Shown here: positions 8,819 through 17,521 of the stretch, in pieces
Layout of the letters: each line of letters begins with the position of its first letter
Numbering within the stretch: position 1 is the first letter of the stretch
Assembly: GCA_021828405.1 (NCBI GenBank)
Contig: JAKARZ010000003.1
Coordinates: 1 to 64,000, forward strand
Direction of reading: 5' to 3'
Length of the DNA stretch: 64,000 bases
Origin: Bacillota bacterium
Lineage (GTDB): Bacteria > Bacillota_E > Sulfobacillia > Sulfobacillales > JAIMBI01
Position numbers and translations under genes: made by a program
Notes under the pieces: generated by a model
Seen by the model: the letters and a program-made list of their open reading frames with translations, nothing else
What the model was told of the DNA's origin: nothing
Databases searched by the model: none

Positions 8819-8832
8819 TGAATATCTATGCA
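8819..8832. promoter_or_regulatory. ARG box (ArgR operator) upstream of argF
   Basis: TGAATATCTATGCA fits the ARG-box pattern TGnATwwwwATnCA exactly. It overlaps the predicted -10 hexamer of argF (8824-8829), so bound ArgR would block RNA polymerase. The operon's own last gene encodes ArgR, which supports the assignment. Confidence 0.75.
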
Positions 8833-8853
8833 CCAAGGAGAAACTTATGTCAA
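8824..8853 (-). promoter_or_regulatory. argF promoter
   Basis: On the minus strand a perfect TTGACA (8853-8848) is followed after 18 bases by ATAGAT (8829-8824). Transcription would begin about 20 bases before the argF ribosome binding site. The ARG box covers the -10. Confidence 0.65.
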
Positions 8854-9001
8854 GCCCTCTCCGCCGCCGGGAGCTTTTTATTTTGTCGCCTGGCGGCGCA
8901 CTGTGGCCATGGTGCGGGCGCGCGATATCCGAGAGTGCGTTATCGGAAGGTTTGGCACCGGCGGGCTGGGCAAATTCGGCCCAGGGGCGCCGCGCGCAGG
9001 C

Positions 9002-10012
9002 TCATGCGCCTGCCCGCCCCCGCCGGCCGAAACCCGCTTCGAGGTGGCGGGCCCAAAGCTCGGCCACGTGGTGCAGGCGCGCGGGCGCAGCTGCCTCGCG
9101 CCCCCGCCGAATTTGCCGCTCGCGCAGCGCCTGGTTCGTGAGCGCCTCCGCAACCGCGGCCGGGAACGCGTCCCCGCGCGCGGGGTCCACCATCAGCGCG
9201 GCCTGGCCCGACGCTTCGCGCGCGGCGGGGTGGTCCAGCGCCACCGCAGGCAGGCCTCCGGCGGCGGCCCACCCGAGCCAGTGCGGAAACCCCTCGCCGT
9301 CGGCCTGCACCAACACGTCGGCGCCGTGCAGCAGACCCGCGGCTTCGCGTAAAGACACGCGGGGCAGTAGCACCACGCCCTCTGCGAGGCCCAGATGATT
9401 CACCAAGGGAGCAATGCGCTCCCGATGCGGCAGGGCCCCCAGTAGCACTAGCTCCCCCTCGTTGTGAAGGACCTTGCGCACCAGGGGCAGGAGACGCGTC
9501 AGCCCTTGGCCGTGCTCCCAATCGGCGGCGGCCAACACCCGAGGCCGGGCCTCCAGGTGGTAGCGGCTGCTCACCTCCACCACCGCCCGCGTATCATCCC
9601 AATCGAACACCGGGTCAGGGACCGGGAACGGCACCACCACCACGTTGGCCGCCCACGCACCCCCGCGTCGGCGGAGTTCATCTTGGAGCTGCCGCGTGGG
9701 AACCACCACCCCCTGCCCGCGAAACGTGACCGGCCCAGCCGAAAGCCACGTCACAGCGGCGACTTCGTGCCGCCGCGCGCCCGCGAGGCTTGTGGAGACA
9801 ACGGCCCGCCGGGGCCCGCTGACCGCAACGGCTGCCCTAATGGCCGCGGGTAGCAGCTCCGCCTGGACGCGGTCCGCTTCGGCGGGGTGGCGCGCGAGGC
9901 GCCAATCCACCCGCGTCACCGCACCGGGGAGCGGGGCGGCTCCCAGGGCGAGGCGGCCCCCCGGGTTAGCCAGATTGACGAGCTGTGCGTGGCGTCGGCA
10001 AAAAACAGCCAA
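9002..10012 (-). CDS. GT4-like glycosyltransferase
   Basis: A protein of up to 336 residues. Its C-terminal half has the GT-B/GT4 pattern: a helix-strand opening (RVLAAADWEHGQGL), a middle region ending LLPRVSLREAAGLLHGADVLVQAD, and a nucleotide-sugar site region with EGFPHWLGWAAAGGLPAVALD, where the glutamate and glycines of the EGFG-like motif are partly changed. It would transfer a sugar to an unknown acceptor. The first 30 or so codons overlap the 3' end of the soeC-like gene and read like the usual end of that family (HAQLVNLA), so the real start is probably near codon 30. It is cotranscribed with the molybdoenzyme genes; a link in function is not obvious. Confidence 0.6.
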   Translation of the reverse strand: MAVFCRRHAQLVNLANPGGRLALGAAPLPGAVTRVDWRLARHPAEADRVQAELLPAAIRAAVAVSGPRRAVVSTSLAGARRHEVAAVTWLSAGPVTFRGQGVVVPTRQLQDELRRRGGAWAANVVVVPFPVPDPVFDWDDTRAVVEVSSRYHLEARPRVLAAADWEHGQGLTRLLPLVRKVLHNEGELVLLGALPHRERIAPLVNHLGLAEGVVLLPRVSLREAAGLLHGADVLVQADGEGFPHWLGWAAAGGLPAVALDHPAAREASGQAALMVDPARGDAFPAAVAEALTNQALRERQIRRGREAAAPARLHHVAELWARHLEAGFGRRGRAGA

Positions 10013-10881
10013 CGCTCATAGTAGACCCCTGCCGTCGCGGAGGCGGCGGCAAGGAGGGCGACGGGCGACGAGCCGCTGGCCATCAGGAGCGCGGCGGTCA
10101 GGGCGGCCGCCAGCACCAGTGGGCCGCGGGCGCGCTCACGCTCGGCCGTCATGAGCGGCCGCCACACCTGGGGCTGCGTCCGATACGGCGTCCGGCTGGT
10201 GCCACTGTCCGCGAGCCGGTACTGGCGGCCCGGCATGCCCATCGCCTGCCCCGACTCCACCCGCGCCCGCGCCCGCCGAAATACGCCCCACTGGGCCCAC
10301 TTCAGCACCGCGAGGCCGAGAAGCGCCCCCACCAGCGCAATGGCCACGCCGGTTTCCGCCGCCCCGGTTGACGCGACCAGCAGGGCCCACGCCCATACGC
10401 CACCAGCCACGAGACCCGTGCCCATCATGGCCGCCACCGTCACCGGCGTCCGCCAGCTAAGCATGGCCGGTATGGTCGCGTAAATCATGGCAGTCACCCA
10501 CATCGCCAGCAATCCCGCCAGGGCCGTCACGGTAAAGAGGGCGCGCTCCCAGCCCAGGCCGGCGGGGTGAGCCAACGCGGTCAGGACCGACAGGGCCGCC
10601 GCCGCCCCGAACGGCACCGTGGTGGCCACCTCGCGTGACAGCCAGGACGACGTGAGGCGCCGCAGGATCAACTTCGCGGCCGCCCGTCGATGCATGTGGA
10701 ACGTGGACGCCAGCCCGCCCCCGCCAACCAGCAGCAGCCCGAGGAACGCCAAGAGACTGGGCGCCACGCCATGCAGAAAGGGCGCCCCTGCCACCCAGCT
10801 CAAAGTGGCGAGCACGAAAAACACCCCGCCCGCCAGTCCCTGAAGGCCAGTCATCAGGATGAGGGGACCCGTAGGCCGCAT
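9916..10881 (-). CDS. DmsC/SoeC-type membrane anchor subunit
   Basis: A 321-residue DmsC-family integral membrane protein with eight predicted hydrophobic helices (first at about 8-28, opening PLILMTGLQGLAGGVFF). It would anchor the molybdoenzyme dimer and exchange electrons with the quinone pool. The family end motif ERWLFFADATH is present, but the sequence that should follow it (like VNLYY) is found one frame over inside the overlapping next reading frame, hinting at a frameshift in genome or assembly around 9985-10000. It starts immediately after the iron-sulfur subunit gene. Gene symbol soeC would be appropriate if the sulfite-oxidising role is right. Confidence 0.8.
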   Translation of the reverse strand: MRPTGPLILMTGLQGLAGGVFFVLATLSWVAGAPFLHGVAPSLLAFLGLLLVGGGGLASTFHMHRRAAAKLILRRLTSSWLSREVATTVPFGAAAALSVLTALAHPAGLGWERALFTVTALAGLLAMWVTAMIYATIPAMLSWRTPVTVAAMMGTGLVAGGVWAWALLVASTGAAETGVAIALVGALLGLAVLKWAQWGVFRRARARVESGQAMGMPGRQYRLADSGTSRTPYRTQPQVWRPLMTAERERARGPLVLAAALTAALLMASGSSPVALLAAASATAGVYYERWLFFADATHSSSIWLTRGAASPWEPPRSPVR

Positions 10882-10882
10882 G

Positions 10883-11545
10883 TCAGTAATTCCCCGTCAG
10901 CAGGGTGTCCAGCTTGGCGTCGTCCACCGGGCTCAGCACGGGGCGGCGCGGCAGATAGTGCACGGCGGGATTGGCGCCGAGCTCCGGCAGCAGTTGAAAT
11001 CCGCGTTGCTCCGCCACCAGGCGCGCCACCGCCGAGCTTGGGTCGTCGAGGTCGCCGTAAGTGCGAGCATGGGTGGGACAACTTTGCACGCACGCCGGCT
11101 GCCGATCCTCGGGAGCCAGCGCCTCATCTTCGATGCGGTCGATGCACAGCGTGCACTTTTTCACCACGCCCTCATGCTCGTCAAACTCGCGCACCCCATA
11201 GGGGCAGGCCCACATGCACAATTGGCACCCGATGCAGCGTTCGTAGTCCACCAGCACGACGCCGTTGTCTTCGCGCTTGAATGACGCGCCGGTGGGGCAG
11301 ACCGGCACGCACGGCGCGTCATAGCAGTGCATGCACGCCTTGGGCAGATACAAGACGTCGGCATCGGGGTAGTGGCCGCCCTCCATGCCCACGATCCGGT
11401 TCCACCACATGCCATCGGGATCCCCGTACGGATCTCGGTCCGGCACCGGGCCGAACGATCCCCCGGTGTTGTGCTCCTTGCACGACACCTGGCAGCTCTT
11501 GCACCCCACACATTTATTGAGGTCGGTGACAATGGTCAGCTGCAG
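10883..11545 (-). CDS. DmsB/SoeB-type four-cluster iron-sulfur subunit, apparent CTG start
   Basis: A ferredoxin-like electron-transfer subunit of about 220 residues with four cysteine groups, including CVGCKSCQVSC, CMHCYDAPCVPVCP, CIGCQLCMWACP and CTLCIDRI plus CVQSCP, as in DmsB/PsrB/SoeB. The first in-frame ATG/GTG/TTG (GTG at 11509) lies inside the first cluster and would delete its first cysteine. Upstream, in frame, CTG at 11545 gives MQLTIVTDLNKCVGCKSC, the standard family start, with AGGAGG eight bases before it. I therefore place the start at CTG. The gene sits between the catalytic and anchor subunits, as usual for the family. Confidence 0.85.
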   Translation of the reverse strand: MQLTIVTDLNKCVGCKSCQVSCKEHNTGGSFGPVPDRDPYGDPDGMWWNRIVGMEGGHYPDADVLYLPKACMHCYDAPCVPVCPTGASFKREDNGVVLVDYERCIGCQLCMWACPYGVREFDEHEGVVKKCTLCIDRIEDEALAPEDRQPACVQSCPTHARTYGDLDDPSSAVARLVAEQRGFQLLPELGANPAVHYLPRRPVLSPVDDAKLDTLLTGNY

Positions 11546-11575
11546 GGCGCACTCCTCCTTTCTTGATGTCTTTCT

Positions 11576-14524
11576 TCATGGCATCGGTGGCGTCGGGCTT
11601 CCGGCGCCGCCGCCTCGCCGCTCACGTTTCGGCAACCCAAGGTGATGCAGCAGGTCCGGCGCCCCGGTGGCATGCGGGTTGTCCGCGTGCGTGGTGTAGG
11701 CGAGGCGGAGTTGGCGCACGGCGCCCGGCCGCCGGGGCGGCACCGCAGCCACGGTGGGCCACACCTCGTGCACGTCCGACGGGTAGATCCGCACCCGCGT
11801 GTCGTACCAGCCCGCCTGACCCGTCACCGGATCGTTGTTGAAGAAGATCCCGGGCCCGCTGTGCGGCGCCACGTCCGGAATGATGTGATTCACCAGCACG
11901 GCGCGGGTGGCCTCGGGGGCGTCCGGATGGAGCCCCCACGCTCCCGGTCCCTTGGCGATCGCGTTCCAGGTCCAAATCGTGCTGGGCTCCACCGCCTCCG
12001 AGAGCCGGACGCGCGCCGTCATCCGGCCGAGGCGCGACTCGACCCACACCCACTGGCCATCCACGATCTGCAGCGATTCGGCCAGCGCGGGATTGATGAA
12101 CACGGGGTTCTCATGCAGCAATTGGCGTAGCCAGGCGTTCATGGAGCCCCACGAGTGGTAGTGCGTCATGGGCCGCTGCGTCAAAACCCGCAGGGGAAAC
12201 GCCTCAGCGCCGGGCAACTCATCTTCCAACGGGGCGTACCACGACGCCAGCGGGTCCATGTAGCGCACCAGCCGCGCCGCCAGATGCGGGTCGCTGGGCC
12301 GCTGACCTGGCCACAAGCCCTGGCCGGCCAGCCGAAACGTCTGCAGCGGCTCGGAATAGAGGTTCAAGACGATGGGGGCCGCCTCCCGGATGAACCCATG
12401 GCTGGCCGCCCACGCCAGATAAGCCTGGTTGGCCATGCGGAAGTAGCGAGCGCCGGGTGGCAGGTGAAGACGCCAAAAGGCTCGGTGCGCGGCGTACGCC
12501 TCAAGCTGGGCGGGATTGGGCTTTCCCACCAATTCGGCCTTCCCGCTGGCCCCGCGGAATCCGGCCAAAAGCCCAATCCCCGATCCGGGCTCGGTCTCCC
12601 ACCCCTGGACGAAGTCCGCGTAGTTGCCGTAGAGAGGCTTGCCTTTATTGTCGACGAACCGGGGCAGGTTCAAGCGGTTCGCCATCTCAATGAGCACATC
12701 CGCGGTGGGCATGACGCCGGGCGGCGGCGGCACCACGGGCTGGCGAATCGAGTCGGCTGGCCCGTCCGGCTCGGAGATAGGACGATCCAGGAGGCTCGTG
12801 GCGTCCCAGCGCTCCAGATAGGTGGTGTCGGGCAGGACCAAGTCGGCAAACTGCACGGTTTCAGAATCATAGGCATCAAACACCACCACGTGGGGAATCC
12901 GATACTGGCCGGACTCATTCTGCGCCGTCAGCATCGCGCGGGTGTCGAGCGTGTTCCAGGTAGAGTTCCACGCCAGGTTGGCCATGTACACCATGAGCGT
13001 GTCAATCGGGTAGGGGTTGCCGTCGTGCGCGTTCCGAATCACGTTTTGGATCGCGCCGTGCACCGCCAGCGGATACTTCCACGAATAGCTTTCATCGATG
13101 CGGACCGGCCGATCGCCGTCGACCAGCAGGTCGTCCGGGGACGTCGGATAGCCCAGAAGCGGGCCGGACGCCGCGCGCTCGGGCTCATAGTCGCCGGGGT
13201 TGCGCGCCGGCTTGACGGGCGGCGGCACCGGCTTCGGGTATGGGCTTTTGTACAGAAATCCCCCGGGGCGGTCGATGGCCCCCAGGAGCATCATCATGGT
13301 GAAGAGACCGCGAATCGTCTGAAACCCGTTGGTGTGGGCCGCGAGCCCCCGCATGGCGTGGAACGCGACCGGTCGGCCCTGCGTGCTGTCAAAGTGCTGG
13401 CCGTACACGTCGGTCCAGGGAATCGGCAGAGCCACCGGGTGGTTGAAAGCCGCATCCGCCATCTCCAGCGCGAGGCGCACGACGGTGCGCCGCGGCACGT
13501 CGGTCACCCCCTCGGCCCAGCGGGGCGTCGCGGATTTCAGGCGGTCGACCAGAAGAGCCATGGCCGGTCGAACCCGCTCCCCCGCGATAATCGCCTCACC
13601 GTCGAGCGCCCCGTGGCCCGCTGCCTCCAAATAAGGCAGCGGGCGCCCGTCGGGGCCCAGCACCAGGGGCTGTCCCTCCGCGTCGCGCGCGAACAAGCCG
13701 TCACTCGGGGTGCCCGGTGCCACCCGGACCAGATGGGCCGCGTTGGTGTAGCGCGCCAAAAACTCGTGATCGATCAAGCCCTCCTGGACTAGGACATGCA
13801 TGAACGCCATGAACAGCGCGCCATCGGTGCCGGGCCGCATCGGCACCCACTCGTCCGCGAGCGCACCGTAGCCGCTCTTGACGGGGTTCAGGACGACGAA
13901 GCGCCCGCCGCGGTCCTTCAGGGCGGCGATGGACAGCTTCAGGGGATTCGACGGATGATCCTCCGCTACACCAGCGAGCAGAAACCACCGCGACTGGTCC
14001 AAGTCGGGCCAGCCAAACTCCCACATGCTGCCTCCGACCGAGTACATACCGCCGGCGGCCATGTTGACCGAGCAGAACCCGCCGTGCGCCGCCCAGTTCG
14101 GGGTACCAAACTGCTGGGCCCAAAATCCATTGAACGCCTGCATCTGGTCCCGGCCGGTGAAGTACGCGAGTAGGCGGGGATCCGTCTCCCGAATGTGGCC
14201 CAGCCATCCGGCCAGCGTGCTGAGCGCGGTGTCCCAGTCCACCGGCTTGAGGCCACCCTGCCCCCGCGGAGCGTCGGGGTCGCGCATGAGCGGGGTGGTC
14301 AGGCGCGCGGGGCTGTACTGCGTCATGATGCCCGCGCCTCCCTTGGCGCACCACACCCCCTTGTTAACCGGGTGTTCCGCAATCCCCTTGATGAATCGCA
14401 CGCGATTGTCTTCGACACGCACTTCCAAGCCACAGCGGCAGGCGCACATGTAGCAGGTTGTGTGCACCGTGCGACTGCTTGACACTCTCTGAATCGGCTC
14501 GGCCATCTCTTTGCGAAGCGCCAT
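11576..14524 (-). CDS. Molybdopterin oxidoreductase catalytic subunit, probably SoeA (sulfite oxidation)
   Basis: A large bis-MGD molybdoenzyme of about 982 residues. Counting from the upstream ATG at 14554, the N-terminal [4Fe-4S] cysteines are C34, C37, C41 and C69. The ATG at 14524 (codon 11 of that frame) has GGGAGG six bases upstream and is preferred. Residues following the cofactor-binding block (HGGFCSVNMAAGG) include a cysteine where the PsrA/PhsA branch has its molybdenum ligand. The C-terminal molybdopterin dinucleotide-binding domain is present. With SoeB- and SoeC-like subunits it forms a DmsABC-family complex. In a sulfur oxidiser carrying sHdr and SQR, oxidation of sulfite to sulfate (SoeABC) is the best guess; polysulfide, tetrathionate or DMSO reductase are alternatives. 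No Tat signal is seen, as expected for a cytoplasmic SoeA. Confidence 0.75.
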   Translation of the reverse strand: MALRKEMAEPIQRVSSSRTVHTTCYMCACRCGLEVRVEDNRVRFIKGIAEHPVNKGVWCAKGGAGIMTQYSPARLTTPLMRDPDAPRGQGGLKPVDWDTALSTLAGWLGHIRETDPRLLAYFTGRDQMQAFNGFWAQQFGTPNWAAHGGFCSVNMAAGGMYSVGGSMWEFGWPDLDQSRWFLLAGVAEDHPSNPLKLSIAALKDRGGRFVVLNPVKSGYGALADEWVPMRPGTDGALFMAFMHVLVQEGLIDHEFLARYTNAAHLVRVAPGTPSDGLFARDAEGQPLVLGPDGRPLPYLEAAGHGALDGEAIIAGERVRPAMALLVDRLKSATPRWAEGVTDVPRRTVVRLALEMADAAFNHPVALPIPWTDVYGQHFDSTQGRPVAFHAMRGLAAHTNGFQTIRGLFTMMMLLGAIDRPGGFLYKSPYPKPVPPPVKPARNPGDYEPERAASGPLLGYPTSPDDLLVDGDRPVRIDESYSWKYPLAVHGAIQNVIRNAHDGNPYPIDTLMVYMANLAWNSTWNTLDTRAMLTAQNESGQYRIPHVVVFDAYDSETVQFADLVLPDTTYLERWDATSLLDRPISEPDGPADSIRQPVVPPPPGVMPTADVLIEMANRLNLPRFVDNKGKPLYGNYADFVQGWETEPGSGIGLLAGFRGASGKAELVGKPNPAQLEAYAAHRAFWRLHLPPGARYFRMANQAYLAWAASHGFIREAAPIVLNLYSEPLQTFRLAGQGLWPGQRPSDPHLAARLVRYMDPLASWYAPLEDELPGAEAFPLRVLTQRPMTHYHSWGSMNAWLRQLLHENPVFINPALAESLQIVDGQWVWVESRLGRMTARVRLSEAVEPSTIWTWNAIAKGPGAWGLHPDAPEATRAVLVNHIIPDVAPHSGPGIFFNNDPVTGQAGWYDTRVRIYPSDVHEVWPTVAAVPPRRPGAVRQLRLAYTTHADNPHATGAPDLLHHLGLPKRERRGGGAGSPTPPMP

Positions 14525-14594
14525 TGGCATCCTCCCGCGGCCCCAAGGGGCCACTTTTCACATGCCCGGTACGCTAAGGCAGGGCGCGGGGGTG

Positions 14595-14628
14595 CGGCGC
14601 ACGCGATTGCTGCAGGCCGCGTGCGCCG
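14595..14628. promoter_or_regulatory. 11-bp inverted repeat between soeA-like and lysR genes
   Basis: Perfect 11-base arms CGGCGCACGCG (14595-14605) and CGCGTGCGCCG (14618-14628) are separated by 12 bases. The repeat lies between two divergent genes, a place where LysR-type or other dimeric regulators bind. It could equally fold as a hairpin in the soeA leader. Confidence 0.45.
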
Positions 14629-14746
14629 ATTGCGCGAGCCGGGGTTCCGCCGCCATGCAGCATTCCGGCGAGCTGACGGGCTATACTGAGCGCTTAGGCA
14701 GGCGTCGGCGCCGCCCCAAGATTGTGCATTGAATGGAGCATCGGCC

Positions 14747-15649
14747 ATGAATCCCCAGAGCTGGGAAACGTTTCGGGCTGTTGCGGAGGCGAAGTCCATC
14801 TCGGCGGCCGCGCGCACGCTCAACCTGTCGCCCTCCGCAGTGAGCCAGCAGATTCAGCAGCTGGAGGACAGCTACCACTGTCGGCTGCTGGTGCGCCACA
14901 CGCATGGGGTGCATCTCACGGCCGAGGGGGAAGTGCTGTACCGCTACGCCAAAAGGCTGTTGCGCACGTTGGCGGAGTCGCGCGAGCGCGTGGCCGAACT
15001 TTCGGATCCCGGGGCATCCCGGCTGCGCATCGGAGCCAGCCTCACGATTGCGGAGTACGTGCTGCCCGATGTGCTGGCGCAATTGTATCGGCCCGAACCG
15101 CGCGACCACGTGTCGGTCATGATGGCAAACTCCGAGGCGGTGCGCGACTTCGTGCTGAATCAAGCGGTCGACGTGGGCTTGGTGGAAGCGGAAGTCGAAA
15201 AGAGTCCGCTGGTGGCGGAGCGGTTCTACACGGATCGCCTGGCCGTTTATGTGGGCGCGAATCACCGGTGGACGCGTCGGCAGGACGTGGGACTCAACGA
15301 ATTGATGCAGGAGCCCCTCATTCTGAGAGAGCCGGGGTCCGGCACTCGCCGCGCGCTGGAGCGCGCGCTGAGCAAGCACGAGCGGGGGGTGGAGGATTTA
15401 TCGGTCCGCCTCGTGCTAGCAACGACCGAAGCGATCAAGGCGATGGTGCGGGCGGGATTTGGGGCCACGGTGCTGTCGCCGCTCACCATCCGTCCCGACG
15501 AGGCCGCCGGCTTGCACCCGGTCACGGTGAGGGACCTTGACCTCACCCGTCACTTCTACGCTGTGCATCTGCCCATCACGCTGCCGACTGGCGTGCGCCG
15601 GCTGATTCACCTGCTGACACGCCCCGCGACTGCGGTGGGCCCCCAATAA
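14747..15649 (+). CDS. LysR-family transcriptional regulator
   Basis: A 300-residue LysR-type regulator. The N-terminal winged helix-turn-helix (SAAARTLNLSPSAVSQQIQQLE, about residues 17-38) is followed by a linker helix and a periplasmic-binding-protein-like effector domain. The ATG at 14747 is preceded by GGAG at good spacing; a TTG six codons upstream is unlikely. It is divergent from the SoeABC-like operon and so likely controls it, perhaps in response to a sulfur compound. The effector is unknown. Confidence 0.85.
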   Translation: MNPQSWETFRAVAEAKSISAAARTLNLSPSAVSQQIQQLEDSYHCRLLVRHTHGVHLTAEGEVLYRYAKRLLRTLAESRERVAELSDPGASRLRIGASLTIAEYVLPDVLAQLYRPEPRDHVSVMMANSEAVRDFVLNQAVDVGLVEAEVEKSPLVAERFYTDRLAVYVGANHRWTRRQDVGLNELMQEPLILREPGSGTRRALERALSKHERGVEDLSVRLVLATTEAIKAMVRAGFGATVLSPLTIRPDEAAGLHPVTVRDLDLTRHFYAVHLPITLPTGVRRLIHLLTRPATAVGPQ

Positions 15650-15922
15650 ACAACCGCGCTCACCTCCGCGGCGCCGGGCTGTACGTCCAAGCACACCCAC
15701 CCCAGCTCGGTCGTCCCCTGGCGCCGGCGCGAGGCTGCCATTGGGGCACCTCCTGACATTCATCCCCGTGGGCAGAGGTGTCCGGATCCTTCAACACGGC
15801 GCTGCTGCCTGGTGCGCCCTCCCCCCTAAGCGCAAGAAGCGGATCCGAGAGATATGCGCACCACGCATCCAGCGCCGCCGCATGAATCGATGCATGGGGC
15901 AAGCGGGCGTCGACCTCAGCGA
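15650..15922. other. Intergenic stretch, no gene seen
   Basis: It lies between the convergent lysR and threonine synthase genes. Short open frames exist on both strands but none resembles a known protein or has a ribosome binding site, and no clear terminator hairpin with a T run was found. Confidence 0.4.
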
Positions 15923-17134
15923 TTACGCGCGCTGGCCCGTCAAGGGAAGCGGGCCGTCCACCGAGACGGTGGGGGCGGTGGCCACCACGGTCTCCGGATA
16001 CTTGAGTCCCGTTCCGGTGTTGAGCAGGAGCACTTTGTCGGTCGGCCGGATCCAGTTTGACTGTCTAAGCCGCATGGCGGCCGCCCAGGTGGCCGCGCCT
16101 TCGGGACACACAAAAAGGCCCTCGGACCGCCCCAGTTCTTGCTGCGCGGCCAAAATCTCGGAATCCGCCACCGCAACGGCACAGCCTTCCGTCTTGTACA
16201 GCGCATCCAACACCAGGAAGTCCCCGAGGGCTTTGGGGACGTTGATGCCAAACGCCAGCGTGTGAGCGCGGTCCCACGGGTCACTCACCATCCGCCGATC
16301 CTGCCAGGCCCGCACGATGGGCGCACAGCCCTCGGCCTGGACAGACACCAAGCGAGGCTGTCGCTCGCCGATCCACCCAAGCTCCCGCAACTCCGCGAGC
16401 GCTTTGAAGATGCCGATGAGCCCGACGCCGCCGCCCGTGGGATAGAGGATCACATCGGGAAATTCCCAGCCGAACTGCTCGGCAATTTCGTAGCCCATCG
16501 TCTTCTTGCCTTCAATGCGGTAGGGCTCCTTGAGCGTCGACACGTCGTACCAGCCGGCTTGCGCGACAGCCTGTGCCACCAATCGCCCGGCGTCGGTAAT
16601 GAGCCCGTCCACCAGGTACAAGTCGGATCCGGTGATGTCGCACTCCTTGCGCGTGATCTCCGGAGCAAGGCGGGGCATCACGACCACGGAGCGCAGGCCC
16701 GCCCGCGCACCGTAAGCGGCCCACGCCGCCCCGGCGTTGCCGTTGGTGGGCAGCGCCAGCGTCCCGATGCCCAGCTCCTTCGCCCGAGACACCCCGACGG
16801 CGGCGCCACGCGCCTTGAACGTGCCCGTGGGCAGCAACCCTTCATCCTTCAGGTACAACTGGGGCATGCCGTGGCGCGCGCCGAGCCGGCTGAGGGGGAC
16901 AATCGGCGTCATGCCCTCGCCAAACGACACTTCGTTCTCATCGCGCTGGACGGGCAGCAACTCACGATACCGCCACAGCGTCGGGGCGCGGTCGCGGATG
17001 TCATCGCGCGTGACACTCCCTCGGGCCCGCTCCAGATCATAGCGGACCAACAGCGGGGCACCACAGACGCACAATTGCTGAACCTGATCGGGGTCATATG
17101 TTTCGTGGCACCGGGGGCACTCCAGATGAGTCAT
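15923..17134 (-). CDS. thrC: Threonine synthase
   Basis: A 403-residue PLP enzyme converting O-phosphohomoserine to threonine. An N-terminal zinc-ribbon-like group (C6, C9, C22, C24) precedes the fold type II PLP domain. The lysine in TGTFKARGA (K107) is the PLP Schiff-base residue, and the phosphate-binding TGGGVGLIGIFKA lies near 220. The open frame extends 200 codons upstream without any homology; ATG at 17134 starts the family's usual sequence MTHLECPRC. A second ATG five codons upstream is possible. It is monocistronic. Confidence 0.9.
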   Translation of the reverse strand: MTHLECPRCHETYDPDQVQQLCVCGAPLLVRYDLERARGSVTRDDIRDRAPTLWRYRELLPVQRDENEVSFGEGMTPIVPLSRLGARHGMPQLYLKDEGLLPTGTFKARGAAVGVSRAKELGIGTLALPTNGNAGAAWAAYGARAGLRSVVVMPRLAPEITRKECDITGSDLYLVDGLITDAGRLVAQAVAQAGWYDVSTLKEPYRIEGKKTMGYEIAEQFGWEFPDVILYPTGGGVGLIGIFKALAELRELGWIGERQPRLVSVQAEGCAPIVRAWQDRRMVSDPWDRAHTLAFGINVPKALGDFLVLDALYKTEGCAVAVADSEILAAQQELGRSEGLFVCPEGAATWAAAMRLRQSNWIRPTDKVLLLNTGTGLKYPETVVATAPTVSVDGPLPLTGQRA

Positions 17135-17521
17135 GAAGCTTCTCGGCATCCTGAGCAAACTCCCTTCGTATGCGGCAGCCCACCACCGTGGCGCGGCTAT
17201 CCACGCGGGTGCTGCGCCCATGAGGCGTGAGCCCCCGGCACGCCACCCGCTGACGGCCCGGTGGTTAGGCTGATTGTAGTACGTCACGGACTGGACCCAT
17301 CGCTTGACCTCACGGATCGTGGGGCGTGGACAATCAATCAGCCGGCGCCGTCCGACAGCCGCCGTCGGCGGTCGGGTGAGTCGCCGCGTGCGGCCGTGCA
17401 GGCAAGGAGCCTGGTCGCATAGGCTAGCCCCGCCCTGCGGTGCGCCCAACATGATAAGATGGGCAGCGCCGCGAGTGAACACCAGCGGCGTTAGCTTGGG
17501 TGGGAACCTGCGAGGGGGGCA
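17135..17521. other. Intergenic region between divergent thrC and rhodanese genes
   Basis: No gene is supported. It should hold both promoters. A TAAGAT-like -10 occurs near 17455 ahead of the rhodanese gene, without a convincing -35. A minus-strand TACAAT near 17273 could serve thrC. Neither is strong enough to call. Confidence 0.35.

Noticed and set aside
12155..13792. 545-codon open frame on the plus strand
   Set aside because: Antisense to the molybdoenzyme catalytic gene, with no ribosome site or homology.
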